Below, in pieces: positions 8,990 to 18,044 of a stretch of DNA of 64,000 bases. Positions within the stretch are counted from its first letter, which is position 1. Each line of letters begins with the position of its first letter. Source of the stretch: Pseudotamlana agarivorans (GTDB lineage Bacteria > Bacteroidota > Bacteroidia > Flavobacteriales > Flavobacteriaceae). The DNA lies in contig NZ_LXEI01000006.1 of NCBI RefSeq assembly GCF_001642835.1, positions 1-64,000 on the forward strand, given 5' to 3'. The position numbers were made by a program, and so were the translations under genes. The notes beneath the pieces are model-generated. The model was not told the origin of the DNA, searched no databases, and saw only the letters and a program-made list of their open reading frames with translations.

Positions 8990-11281
8990 ATGACATGTTT
9001 ACCACTAAACATCATGGCATTTATTTTTTTAATCGGACTTACAAACCCATTATGCGCACAACATATTAGTGGGACGGTGACAGATAATTTAGATGCGCCG
9101 ATTCCAAATGTGATGGTGCTTTTGAATGATAGAATGATTTCGGAAACAGATTCTGAAGGTGCATTTACCTTATCTCATTCGTATCAACTGCCTTTAGAAT
9201 TAAAATTTAAGCACCCCGATTTTTATATCAAATCATTTACCGTATCAAAAAATAATGAGGTGTTTGAGCTGACTGCTTTAAATCATAGTGAACATCTCAA
9301 CGAGGTGATTATTTCCTCAACCTATCAAAAGGAAAGTCAAGTTATTATTCCAACATCTAAAATAACATCGGCTAAGTTTGAGGAATATAGTCCCGTTGAT
9401 TTGATTTCAGCAATAAATGAAACACCTGGCGTTTACGTGCAAAGCGGGGCTTTAAATACCAATAGAGTGGTTATTCGTGGTGTGGGCTCTCGAACTTTGT
9501 ATGGTACTAATAAAATTAGGGCTTACTACAACGGTATTCCCATAACTAACGGAACAGGATCAACCGATATAGATGCATACAATCCTGAAGATATTGCCAA
9601 TATGGAAATTGTAAAAGGGCCGAAAGCAACACAGTATGGCACCAATTTAGGTGGAACATTACTACTTAACTCGAAACAGGCTTTAGCAGGTGAAACTTTT
9701 GCTAAAAATGATCTTACTGTAGGTAGTTTTGGTTTAATAAAAAATAGTATATCGGTCGCTACGGCCAATGAAAAATTGGCTTTTAATCTGAATTATGACT
9801 ATATGGCCTCTGATGGTTTTCGGGATAATAATGCATACAACAGACAAACCGTGTTGTTAACTTCGCGATATAATTTCAATGAGAAAAATGACATTGGGGT
9901 TTTATTTAATTATACCGATTACGATGCGCAAATACCAAGTTCTATTGGTAAAACGGCTTTTGATGAAGATCCTACACAATCGGCTTACACTTGGGGTGCT
10001 GCTCAAGGTTACGAAGCCAATAAAATTGTTTTAGTAGGCCTAGATTATACCCATCGATTTTCGGAAACTTTTAGTAATACCACGTCAGTTTTTTACAATT
10101 ACTTAGACCATTATGAGCCAAGGCCATTTAACATTCTGGATGAAATTACAAACGGTTATGGTGCACGAACGCTTTTTGCCAAAGATTTTAATTTTTTAAA
10201 AAATACCGCAAATTTGAGCTTTGGGGGCGAACTTTATCAGGATCAATACCAATGGAAAACCATTGAGAATTTATATGAAGATAATGATGGAAATGGAAGC
10301 TTGGCAGGAGATTTACTAAGCGATAATATTGAAGATCGTAGTAATTTAAATGTGTTTGCCACGGTAACCTTGCCATTCACTCAAAAATTAAAAGCACAGT
10401 TGGGTATTAACATTAATAAAACTCAATATGATTTTATTGATGAATTTAATACAGGAGCCGATAATAAGGATGCTAACCGCAATTTCGACCCTATTTTTGC
10501 ACCCAACCTCAATGTGTTATATCAATTTACTTCTGATGCTGAAGCTTATGTGAATGTAAGCCGTGGTTTTAATTACCCTTCTATTGAAGAAACACTAACG
10601 CCCGAAGGTGTTATTAACCCAGATTTAGGTCCGGAAAAAGGTTTCAATTATGAAGTAGGAACCGAAATTTACTTCTTTAAAAGAGCGATGTACATGCAGT
10701 TGTCGGTTTATTTGCTAGATATTGATAATTTACTAGTGGCCGATAGAGTAGGCGAAGATCAGTACATAGGAAGAAATGCAGGTAAAACGCAGCATAAAGG
10801 TATAGAATTCGCTATGTCCTATACGCACCGTTTTACAAACGGGTTAAAGGTGTCACCATACCTAAACGCTGAAATTACCGATAATAAATTTATAGATTTC
10901 GTAGATCGAGATCATGATTACTCAGGGAATGCTCTTACCGGTGTGCCTGATAACAAAGTTAACGGAGGAATACGTTTAGCATATAAAAATTTGAACTTCA
11001 ACACTAATTTTCTCTATATAGGCGATATGCCAATGAACGATGCCAATACGCTTTATACCAATCCGTATACCGTTTTTAACGCCAAATTGTCTTATAAAAA
11101 TCATATTACCGATCACTTTTTTATAGGCGCAAACGTTGGTGTAAATAATTTCACTAATGAGGTTTATGCTTCATCCATTCTTATTAATGCTGTAGGATTT
11201 GGTGGCTCCGAGCCACGTTATTATTACCCAGGAATGCCCAGAAATTGGTATGTAGGTATTAAAATAGGTTATGATATTTAA
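8990..11281 (+). CDS. TonB-dependent outer-membrane receptor
   Basis: A receptor of 763 residues: signal peptide ending near residue 24 (NPLCAQ), carboxypeptidase-regulatory-like beta domain (about 27-107), plug domain (about 115-225, with VVIRGVGSRTLYGTNKIRAYYNGIP and KGPKATQYGTNLGGT), then a 22-strand-type barrel ending GIKIGYDI. The plug resembles siderophore or cofactor receptors more than SusC, and no SusD partner follows. The ligand is unknown; being next to a PQQ-type dehydrogenase makes PQQ or an oxidised sugar product a fair guess. An alternative start at the ATG at 9014 would shorten the signal peptide. Confidence 0.93.
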   Translation: MTCLPLNIMAFIFLIGLTNPLCAQHISGTVTDNLDAPIPNVMVLLNDRMISETDSEGAFTLSHSYQLPLELKFKHPDFYIKSFTVSKNNEVFELTALNHSEHLNEVIISSTYQKESQVIIPTSKITSAKFEEYSPVDLISAINETPGVYVQSGALNTNRVVIRGVGSRTLYGTNKIRAYYNGIPITNGTGSTDIDAYNPEDIANMEIVKGPKATQYGTNLGGTLLLNSKQALAGETFAKNDLTVGSFGLIKNSISVATANEKLAFNLNYDYMASDGFRDNNAYNRQTVLLTSRYNFNEKNDIGVLFNYTDYDAQIPSSIGKTAFDEDPTQSAYTWGAAQGYEANKIVLVGLDYTHRFSETFSNTTSVFYNYLDHYEPRPFNILDEITNGYGARTLFAKDFNFLKNTANLSFGGELYQDQYQWKTIENLYEDNDGNGSLAGDLLSDNIEDRSNLNVFATVTLPFTQKLKAQLGININKTQYDFIDEFNTGADNKDANRNFDPIFAPNLNVLYQFTSDAEAYVNVSRGFNYPSIEETLTPEGVINPDLGPEKGFNYEVGTEIYFFKRAMYMQLSVYLLDIDNLLVADRVGEDQYIGRNAGKTQHKGIEFAMSYTHRFTNGLKVSPYLNAEITDNKFIDFVDRDHDYSGNALTGVPDNKVNGGIRLAYKNLNFNTNFLYIGDMPMNDANTLYTNPYTVFNAKLSYKNHITDHFFIGANVGVNNFTNEVYASSILINAVGFGGSEPRYYYPGMPRNWYVGIKIGYDI

Positions 11282-11328
11282 AATAGTAGATGGCAAACTC
11301 AATAAAAGAAACCTGTACTAAAATGGGA

Positions 11329-13545
11329 TTAGATATGTTTCACCTTTTTTACTAGATTTTCCGAAAGGTTAAATAACCACTTTACTTGATCTGAAACTAA
11401 TTGCGTTTCGTGTAATTGAGATCGCATAGTTTCTGTAATAGGTAGACCTTCTTCTATTTCTTTATCGCGCTCTTCGATTAAGTCATGAAAATAGTTTTCG
11501 TAACTACGAGTTGCTCGATCTAGTTCCTGACTTTCCAATTGCTTTTTTGAATCTTCATTGTTTAAAATCGCAATCGATTTTATTAAATTAAATAAAATGT
11601 GCTTCACATAAATTTCAAAATGCTTTGGAGCTTCTCCAGTTTCATTTGTTCTTATATACATACCCAAAGAGGATAGCGAAGAAAGGAAAGTATTTAGAAT
11701 AGTTGTTAATTCATATACCGTGGCACTGTCTTTTTGTTTAGACTTAGGTTCTTGTACTAGTCTTTGGTAAGCAGCATTTAGGTTGCCTATTTGTAAAAAT
11801 GCTTCCTTTCTAGCTAGACTATACGTGGTTGGAGCTTCTCCTTTTTTATGATAGAGTTTATCTACTTCTTTTAAAAATTCCGATAGCGCCTCAATGCTAT
11901 TGGCAAAGAACTCCTTGATGTTTTTGGATTCCCAAGCTGGCCAAAAAAAGTAGTTCGCCATGTAGGCTAATGTTGATCCTATTAGTGTGTCAATAACTCT
12001 AAATTTTATTACGGTTAATATATTGGGGGTAATTAACGCATACATGAATATCACATAGAGCGTAATGAAAGCTGCGCCATTTCTATAGTTTTGCTTTACT
12101 AGTGAAAAACCTATAATTAATGATAAGGCCGCAATAATACCATAAACAATAGTATTTTGTGTGAGCAGGACTATGCCTACGCCTACAGTAGCTCCAATTA
12201 GTGTGCCGACAACGCGATGCTTTGTTCGTTCCTTGGTTAAACTATAACTTGGTCGCATGATTACTACAATCGTGAGTAAAATCCAATACGATTGTTGCAT
12301 TTCAATGACATGTCCTATAATAAATCCAATTAACATGGTTAATGTTAATCGTATGGAATGTCTGAAAATTGGAGATTTAAAGCTAAAATTAGCCTTAAGC
12401 TTTTTAAAGTCGTAATCTTGTGGCGTTATAAACTGTTCGGCATCCTTAACGCCTCTAATTTTATCGTTTTTGGAGTAATTGTTTAATATCCTCGCCATAT
12501 CATTAAGATTGCTTATTTGCTTATCTTGATATGCTTTATAATTCAATAAAAATATTGTGCCTTCCCTTGATTCTGGTAATCCTACGCTGAATTTATACTC
12601 ATTAATATGATTTTCAATATTGTAAAGTAAAATTTTGAAATTGGTATGAAAGGAAAGTTTTTGGGCTTTCAAAATCACTTTAGAAATATGATCTAATCGG
12701 TCTGAAATTTCAAAAATCAAATTTTGAAATTCATGTATGATTTCGGAATGTTTCTCGAACAAGCCATCTAATTTATCATAATCAATGGTATTAGAAATGG
12801 CCAATTCATAAATCTCCATGATTTTTGCAAAGAAAAGCTGTTGTCTACGGGTTCTATTACTAAACCCAGAACTTAATCTTTTTTCAAATATGAGTTCTCT
12901 AATGGTTTCATGAAGCTCATTGATTTCGGTTTGTAATTTGAATATTTCTTCAAAAAGAGACGTTCTATCCTGGCTTTCCTCTAGGAGCTTTCCTCGTATT
13001 TTAATAAACGCAGATGTTTTTTCGAGTAACTGAACAAACATAGAATCTACTTCCACTTTAGGAAAGGTAATTTGCATTAAAATCGTTAGGAATAAAAACC
13101 AAAACCCTCCTAAAGCTATAAATAGAGAATGTTCAAAATTAGAGGTTTCTGTACTATGTTGGGCAAAAGCTAATACGAGGGATAATAATCCAGATAAAGA
13201 CACCAGGGAAGCTCTAAAACCGAAAACAGAAATATAAGAAATTGTAAAAACAAGTACAACGAGTACAGGAATGAGAATATATAAATAAGCGCTAAAATAG
13301 CCTACTAAAAACGTTGTTATAAAGGTTAATATTATTGAAGCTAAAATGCCATAGAATTTATGTTTTAAACTTCCAGCCACATCAGATGGAGCACATAAAA
13401 TAGCACCTAAAGCCATGCTAAAACCTATATCTAGTCTATCGTAAAAATAAATAGAAATAAAAACAGGGATTGCCATAGCAAAAGCGACTAAAAAAGCTTT
13501 TGTAAAATGGATGCTCTTAAAATATCGAAGTAAATTTTTAACCAT
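11329..13545 (-). CDS. FUSC-family inner-membrane protein (YccS-like)
   Basis: A protein of 738 residues with two blocks of membrane spans (about residues 12-165 and 395-530) each followed by a long soluble helical region. The second block carries the FUSC signature YWILLTIVVIMRPSYSLTKERTKHRVVGTLIGA. Relatives include YccS/YhfK and the fusaric-acid/p-hydroxybenzoate efflux protein AaeB. The exported compound is unknown. It stands alone, and convergent with the TonB receptor. Confidence 0.88.
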   Translation of the reverse strand: MVKNLLRYFKSIHFTKAFLVAFAMAIPVFISIYFYDRLDIGFSMALGAILCAPSDVAGSLKHKFYGILASIILTFITTFLVGYFSAYLYILIPVLVVLVFTISYISVFGFRASLVSLSGLLSLVLAFAQHSTETSNFEHSLFIALGGFWFLFLTILMQITFPKVEVDSMFVQLLEKTSAFIKIRGKLLEESQDRTSLFEEIFKLQTEINELHETIRELIFEKRLSSGFSNRTRRQQLFFAKIMEIYELAISNTIDYDKLDGLFEKHSEIIHEFQNLIFEISDRLDHISKVILKAQKLSFHTNFKILLYNIENHINEYKFSVGLPESREGTIFLLNYKAYQDKQISNLNDMARILNNYSKNDKIRGVKDAEQFITPQDYDFKKLKANFSFKSPIFRHSIRLTLTMLIGFIIGHVIEMQQSYWILLTIVVIMRPSYSLTKERTKHRVVGTLIGATVGVGIVLLTQNTIVYGIIAALSLIIGFSLVKQNYRNGAAFITLYVIFMYALITPNILTVIKFRVIDTLIGSTLAYMANYFFWPAWESKNIKEFFANSIEALSEFLKEVDKLYHKKGEAPTTYSLARKEAFLQIGNLNAAYQRLVQEPKSKQKDSATVYELTTILNTFLSSLSSLGMYIRTNETGEAPKHFEIYVKHILFNLIKSIAILNNEDSKKQLESQELDRATRSYENYFHDLIEERDKEIEEGLPITETMRSQLHETQLVSDQVKWLFNLSENLVKKVKHI

Positions 13546-13561
13546 ATGCTACTTTATCCCT

Positions 13562-13569
13562 CAAATTTA
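13562..13569 (-). promoter_or_regulatory. -7 box for the FUSC gene
   Basis: TAAATTTG on the minus strand fits TAnnTTTG and puts the start of transcription about 12 bases before the ATG. No clear -33 TTG at the right distance. A perfect palindrome AACTTC-TT-GAAGTT lies further upstream at 13681-13694. Confidence 0.5.
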
Positions 13570-13736
13570 AGAAGTAAATATTCAATCCATACATAGTTCA
13601 TGTAAATAAATGTGTATGAAACCTGAATCGTACTTGTAAAAAGCGTGTGTATGAATTTTGTAGGATATTAGTGTACTATAAACTTCTTGAAGTTAAAGCA
13701 TTTACTATAAAAGAAGTAACTAATAAATAACAAAAT

Positions 13737-13762
13737 AATTAATTAATTAATTAATTAATTAA
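13737..13762. repeat. AATT tetranucleotide tract, six and a half units
   Basis: Simple sequence repeat in the 365-base gap between the FUSC gene and the barrel-protein gene. Apart from this tract, the FUSC promoter and the palindrome at 13681-13694, the gap shows no gene. Confidence 0.9.
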
Positions 13763-13910
13763 TAGAGTTGATATCGATACGAAATCTCTATCAGGGTGCA
13801 ATAGGGTATAAAACACGGATAATTAAATGGTAAATTGGGAAGTTAAATTCTTGTAAAGTCCCTAAAATTAATGCTTTGGTAAACCTAATCTAACACTTAT
13901 AGAAACAAGT

Positions 13911-14720
13911 TTAGTTCATAGGGATGTACCATCTAAAACCAAAACGAATTCCAAAATTACTTAGGTTTCTGGTATAACCTTCAGAGCGGTAGGCCATAAT
14001 TTCTGGTTCTATATAAGCGTTATATTTTAGTTTTCCCGACCAGATGTAACCTACTCTAAAATCTATAGGCATAGCAACCTTCCCTGTGTTATAGTCGAAT
14101 TGCCATTCTGGTTCTATACCAGCATAAATACCATTGGCCCAGGTATAAAATATATTAGGTTGTAAAACTGCGTAGTTGCTGTGTCCGTAGGTATCGTTTT
14201 TACTAATAGAAAAGAAATTTTCTAAAATCCAATACATCTGCCAGTTTCCTAAATCTGTAAAGGTAATGGTAAAGGCTGGACCTATAGACCATTGTGGAGA
14301 ACCCAGTTTGTGAGACGTGTTTGTTGGTGCAGTTAAATTCCAACCGGCGCCAAATTGTCCCCATTTTTTCTTACTTACAATAAAGAACTGGTTAAGGGTT
14401 AAATCTCCTAAACCCGTAGTGCCGTCTGGAGCTGTATTTACAAAAGCAATGACTCTAATAAGTTGTGGTAAAGGAATAAGAAGTCCCTCTTTTACAGGTA
14501 TGATACCTCTAAATCGAAAATTCTGAGCAAAGCCGTCTTGGCCTTCAGTATCAAAAATAGCATATTCTTCTAATTGTAATTGCCAAGCCAATGTTGTAGG
14601 GTTCATAATCTCTTGAGACTGCTTAACCGATGTTTTAGATTCTGGAGCAGCTTCTTTTGATTCTTGGGCACATAAAGGCAGACTAAAAAGAATGAAAAGT
14701 ACTATAAGATTTAGTTTCAT
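13911..14720 (-). CDS. outer-membrane beta-barrel protein, unknown
   Basis: A protein of 269 residues with a cleavable signal peptide (MKLNLIVLFILFSLPLCAQ) and alternating aromatic/polar strands typical of a small porin-like barrel, ending in the aromatic strand FGIRFGFRWYIPMN. The segment GTTGLGDLTLNQFFIVSKKKWGQFGAGW resembles the phenol-degradation MetA/SphA-like transporter barrels (COG4313), but the match is loose. It is monocistronic with its own -7 box. Confidence 0.72.
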   Translation of the reverse strand: MKLNLIVLFILFSLPLCAQESKEAAPESKTSVKQSQEIMNPTTLAWQLQLEEYAIFDTEGQDGFAQNFRFRGIIPVKEGLLIPLPQLIRVIAFVNTAPDGTTGLGDLTLNQFFIVSKKKWGQFGAGWNLTAPTNTSHKLGSPQWSIGPAFTITFTDLGNWQMYWILENFFSISKNDTYGHSNYAVLQPNIFYTWANGIYAGIEPEWQFDYNTGKVAMPIDFRVGYIWSGKLKYNAYIEPEIMAYRSEGYTRNLSNFGIRFGFRWYIPMN

Positions 14721-14737
14721 AAGAATAGGATTATATA

Positions 14738-14745
14738 CAAAGATA
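14738..14745 (-). promoter_or_regulatory. -7 box for the barrel-protein gene
   Basis: TATCTTTG on the minus strand, a perfect TAnnTTTG, 18 bases before the start codon. No good -33 element. Confidence 0.55.
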
Positions 14746-15349
14746 TTTAAATTTAATTTTTTAACGCGTGTGGATAAAAAATCTTTCAGTCTTATGCCAA
14801 ATCTGTGATATTCAATCTTATCTGTAGCTTTATTTAAAGCATGGTCAAACTTGTTTACATCGATTTTTTTATAGGGTTTCCTAATGAAGTGACTCTAAGA
14901 TTTCCATAACATTAAACTAATCTACTCTTCCTAAAAATAGTACTTAATAAAAGTAAAAGCTTCAACGGAATCCCTCTAATGCTAATCTATACATCTTTAG
15001 ATCTTAGTCAATAGCTATTAGAATGAGCGAGGAGAAAATATGGTCTTCTTCCTTCTAAGAAATGCTACTTTTTCAGTATAAATATAGCCTTTGGTCTTGA
15101 TCCTAGAGTTATTCATAATGAAAATCCAAATAAATACTCTAAGAAAGAAGTTAAAAGCGGATGAATATAATTGATTAACAATTTTTTAGTTTACCGGATT
15201 TAAACCTATAAAAACTTAATTTGCTACTGAGAAATCAAGTACATATTATTTTTTGACATCAAAAAAAGTCAATTAAAGACAATTGGTATGAGTTGCTATA
15301 AAAAATATAAATTTTGTACCTATTTTGTACTCATACTATTTTTTAGAAT
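14746..15349. other. long gene-free stretch next to tRNA-Met
   Basis: About 600 bases without any supportable gene on either strand. It is AT-rich and its only striking feature is a pair of GTAC-containing strings near 15316-15332 (TTTTGTACCTATTTTGTACT), which recur as TTTTTGTACTTG beside the tRNA end (15381-15391). It could be a scar of an excised element or simply decayed DNA. Confidence 0.5.
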
Positions 15350-15378
15350 AAAAAAAGGGCTTCAATTTCTTGAAACCC
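15350..15378 (-). terminator. terminator of tRNA-Met
   Basis: On the minus strand GGGTTTCAA-GAAA-TTGAAGCCC (one G-T pair) is followed by seven Ts, 13 bases after the tRNA. Confidence 0.85.
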
Positions 15379-15391
15379 ATTTTTGTACTTG

Positions 15392-15465
15392 TAGCGAGAG
15401 CGGGGCACGATCCCGCGACCTCCGGGTTATGAATCCGACGCTCTAACCAGCTGAGCTACCTCGCC
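15392..15465 (-). tRNA. tRNA-Met (anticodon CAT)
   Basis: A complete cloverleaf of 74 bases. Acceptor GGCGAGG pairs with TCTCGCT using G-T pairs at both ends; D arm GCTC...GAGC; anticodon stem around TTCATAA; T arm GCGGG...CCCGC with an ATCGTGC loop instead of the usual TTCGAAT. CCA is not encoded. An internal (elongator) type is likely since the acceptor begins with a pair rather than the initiator mismatch. Confidence 0.93.
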
Positions 15466-15596
15466 ATAATTTGAGGCTGCAAATATATAAACATTATTAA
15501 TGTTACCAAACAGAACGCAAAAAAAATAATATTAAATTTTATACCCTCACTTATCAATTTATGTATATATTGGCAATATAAATTTCTAAATTACAT

Positions 15597-15989
15597 ATGG
15601 ACGACAAAATTAGATTTGATATAGAATTTCAAATACACGCTTCCCCTCAGCTTTTATATCAATATATTTCTACACCTTCGGGTTTATCAGAGTGGTTTTC
15701 GGATAACGTAAATTCACGAGGTGAACTCTTTACTTTTATTTGGGATGGTAGCGAAGAAAAAGCAAAACTCTTAAATAAGAAAGGTGGTGAACGTGTTAAG
15801 TTTAGATGGATCGCTGATGAAGAAGATGGACTTACTTGTTATTTTGAAATTCGAATCCAAGTTGATGAAATCACTAAAGATGTATCATTAATTATAACAG
15901 ACTTTGCTGATGATGATGAGGTTGATGAGGCTAAAATGCTTTGGACCAACCAAATTTCAAGTTTAAAGCAAGTATTAGGTTCTGCTTAA
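15597..15989 (+). CDS. START-like domain protein (SRPBCC/AHSA1-like)
   Basis: A protein of 130 residues with the helix-grip fold: it begins IRFDIEFQIHASPQLLYQYISTPSGLSEWFSDNV, the typical first strand and ligand-pocket helices, and ends in the long C-terminal helix MLWTNQISSLKQVLGS. Acidic overall. Ligand unknown. It is followed at once by a terminator and the class IV aminotransferase, an arrangement common in flavobacteria. Confidence 0.85.
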   Translation: MDDKIRFDIEFQIHASPQLLYQYISTPSGLSEWFSDNVNSRGELFTFIWDGSEEKAKLLNKKGGERVKFRWIADEEDGLTCYFEIRIQVDEITKDVSLIITDFADDDEVDEAKMLWTNQISSLKQVLGSA

Positions 15990-16011
15990 TTACAAATAGC
16001 ATATTTTAAAT

Positions 16012-16019
16012 TATATTTG
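16012..16019 (+). promoter_or_regulatory. -7 box overlapping a terminator, for the aminotransferase gene
   Basis: TATATTTG fits TAnnTTTG and ends exactly one base before the terminator stem. Transcription would begin inside the left arm, so new transcripts would lose part of the stem while read-through from upstream would meet it whole. No -33 TTG was found. Confidence 0.5.
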
Positions 16020-16059
16020 TCCCGCTTACGCAAAAAAAACGTCGTAAGCGGGATTTTTT
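16020..16059 (+). terminator. terminator abutting the next start codon
   Basis: Stem TCCCGCTTACG/CGTAAGCGGGA (11 pairs), 12-base loop, six Ts, then immediately the ATG at 16060. It closes the START-like gene. Confidence 0.85.
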
Positions 16060-16902
16060 ATGACAAATTTTAACGGAACACTTTTAGACGGCAATGCTTT
16101 TTTATCAATTAAAAATAGGGGATACGCTTATGGCGACGCTATTTTTGAAACCATAAAATCGAGTAGCGGAAAAATTTTGTTTTGGGAAGATCATTATTTT
16201 CGTTTGATGGCTTCTATGCGCATCATGCGTATGGAAATCCCGATGACTTTTACCATGGAGTTTTTAGAAAGTGAAATTCAGAAAACCCTTGAAGCTAATG
16301 GTCTTCAAAAGCAATCTGCCCGTGTTAAACTGAGTGTGCATAGAAATGAAGGTGGTCTTTATACACCACAAACCAATCAAGTGAGTTTTGTGATTGCTAC
16401 CGATGCGCTTGCTGAAAGTTTTTATACCGTTTCAGAGGGGTTATATCAGGTTGATTTGTTTAAAGACTATTACGTGTCGCCAAGTTTATTATCGACCCTT
16501 AAAACAAATAATAAGGCTTTAAATGTGGTGGGTAGTATTTATGCTAAAGAGAACGATTTGGAGAATTGTCTTTTACTAAATACCAATAAACAAGTTGTTG
16601 AGGCCTTAAATGGAAATATCTTTCTTGTTAAAGGGAACACCATAAAAACACCACCATTAACAGATGGATGTTTAAAAGGGGTTATGAGAACACAACTTAT
16701 TGAAATTATTAAAGCACTTCCGGAGTATGAATTGGTGGAAGATTCAATTTCACCTTTTGAACTTCAAAAAGCAGATGAAATGTTTATTACCAATGTTATG
16801 GTTGGTATACAGCCCGTGAGTAAATATAGAAAGAAAACCTTTGCTAATGACATAGCAAAAAGTTTGCTTCAAAAACTAAATGTGAAAATTCGTTTGAATT
16901 AG
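16060..16902 (+). CDS. class IV aminotransferase (PabC/IlvE-like)
   Basis: A PLP enzyme of 280 residues with fold type IV. It has the NRGYAYGDAIFETIK opening, the Schiff-base lysine in LLSTLKTNNKALN (about residue 149), the glutamate of VVEALNGNIFLVKG and the PLP-phosphate loop TDGCLKGVMR. The family covers branched-chain aminotransferase, D-amino-acid aminotransferase and aminodeoxychorismate lyase (PabC); the short length and loop sequence do not settle which, though PabC-like is plausible. Its 3' end overlaps the convergent YqgE gene by four bases. Confidence 0.88.
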   Translation: MTNFNGTLLDGNAFLSIKNRGYAYGDAIFETIKSSSGKILFWEDHYFRLMASMRIMRMEIPMTFTMEFLESEIQKTLEANGLQKQSARVKLSVHRNEGGLYTPQTNQVSFVIATDALAESFYTVSEGLYQVDLFKDYYVSPSLLSTLKTNNKALNVVGSIYAKENDLENCLLLNTNKQVVEALNGNIFLVKGNTIKTPPLTDGCLKGVMRTQLIEIIKALPEYELVEDSISPFELQKADEMFITNVMVGIQPVSKYRKKTFANDIAKSLLQKLNVKIRLN

Positions 16903-17459
16903 TTGTAACTCGGGTTTTCAGGGGCGTTAGACCAAATACTATATTCACCTCCAAATTCTAACATTTTTTCTTTCCAAAAAGATTCATAGTCTTTTTCGAT
17001 GATATCCTTTTCGTAAATGTTTTCCGAAACCACCCAAGAATGTGATTTTAACTCCGAGTCTAATTGATTGGTGTCCCAACCAGAATAACCTAAAAAGAAA
17101 CGAATATCATTTTCGTTAATGACATTCCCTTTTATAAGTTCTGCAACACGATTAAAATCTCCGCCCCAATAAATACCTAAAGAAATTTCAATGCTATTAG
17201 GGATGAGTTGAGGTATTTTATGGATGAAATATAAATTGTCTTGTTCTACAGGACCACCATTATAAACTTTAAAAGTAGCCTGAACTTCTGGGATTAATTC
17301 ATTAATTGTATAATCTAGGGGTTTGTTGAGAATAAAGCCTATGGACCCTTCTTCCGAATGATCAGCTAATAAGACTATAGAACGGTTAAAAGAAACATCA
17401 CCAATAATTGCAGGTTCTGCAATTAATAAATCTCCTTTTTTGGGTTTTATTGTCACCAT
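16899..17459 (-). CDS. YqgE/AlgH family protein (UPF0301)
   Basis: A protein of 186 residues with all UPF0301 hallmarks: GDLLIAEPAIIGDVSFNRSIVLL, EGSIGFILNKPL, the NGGPVEQDNLYFIH motif, and the GYSGWDTNQLDSEL block. It was first linked to alginate regulation in Pseudomonas, but the biochemical role is unknown. It lies downstream of HU and is separated from it by a terminator. Confidence 0.93.
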   Translation of the reverse strand: MVTIKPKKGDLLIAEPAIIGDVSFNRSIVLLADHSEEGSIGFILNKPLDYTINELIPEVQATFKVYNGGPVEQDNLYFIHKIPQLIPNSIEISLGIYWGGDFNRVAELIKGNVINENDIRFFLGYSGWDTNQLDSELKSHSWVVSENIYEKDIIEKDYESFWKEKMLEFGGEYSIWSNAPENPSYN

Positions 17460-17531
17460 ATGTCGAGGAATTTAGTAACTAAAACTAATATTAATTTATT
17501 AATAATGCAACTCTTTTAGCGATATATAAAG

Positions 17532-17558
17532 AAAAAGCCTCCATTTTGGAGGCTTTTT
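17532..17558 (-). terminator. terminator of the HU gene
   Basis: AAAAAGCCTCCA/TGGAGGCTTTTT, a perfect 12-base stem with a three-base loop and a T run on either strand. Confidence 0.9.
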
Positions 17559-17581
17559 GTAAGATATAAAGAAGTAAATGA

Positions 17582-17854
17582 TTAGTTTACTGCGTTTGAT
17601 AAATCAGAACCAGCTTTAAACTTTACAATGTTTTTAGCTGCAATTTTGATAGTTTCTCCTGTTTGAGGGTTTCTTCCGTCTCTAGCAGCTCTGTTAGAAA
17701 CTGACCAAGAACCAAATCCTACTAAAGAAACTCTATTTCCTTTTTTTAAAGCTCCTTCAATTTCAGTTAACGCACATTCTAAAGCTTTTTTTGCAGCAGC
17801 TTTAGTGATTCCTGCGTGTTCTGCCATTGCGTCGATTAAATCTGTTTTGTTCAT
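17582..17854 (-). CDS. hup: HU-type DNA-binding protein
   Basis: Ninety residues, a complete HU/IHF-family protein: MNKTDLIDAMAEHAGITKAAAKKAL dimer helices and the DNA-binding arm with GRNPQTGETIKIAAKNIVKFKAG, which has the proline that intercalates in DNA. A histone-like nucleoid protein bending DNA. It has its own promoter and terminator and is thus a single-gene unit. Confidence 0.97.
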   Translation of the reverse strand: MNKTDLIDAMAEHAGITKAAAKKALECALTEIEGALKKGNRVSLVGFGSWSVSNRAARDGRNPQTGETIKIAAKNIVKFKAGSDLSNAVN

Positions 17855-17910
17855 AATGTATAATTTAATTATTAATAAAAGTTGGATAACATTTTTGTTT
17901 AAATCCTTTA

Positions 17911-17940
17911 CAAATTTATACGGATTATCAAATCATGCAA
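17911..17940 (-). promoter_or_regulatory. promoter of the HU gene
   Basis: On the minus strand TTG (17938-17940), 19 bases, then TAAATTTG (17911-17918). This fits the flavobacterial consensus in both boxes and spacing and predicts a leader of about 50 bases. Confidence 0.7.
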
Positions 17941-18044
17941 GTAATAGCAAGGGAAATGCCTAGATTTGTTAATAACTTAGTGCATTTGTTAATAAAGACG
18001 ATGTTGTTTATCGGATATTTGACAATATCAATGGTAACAAGGGT

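Noticed and set aside
17896-17904. fourth TTGTTTAA half-site near the HU promoter
   Set aside because: No partner half-site 23 bases downstream, so it does not fit the three-site geometry.
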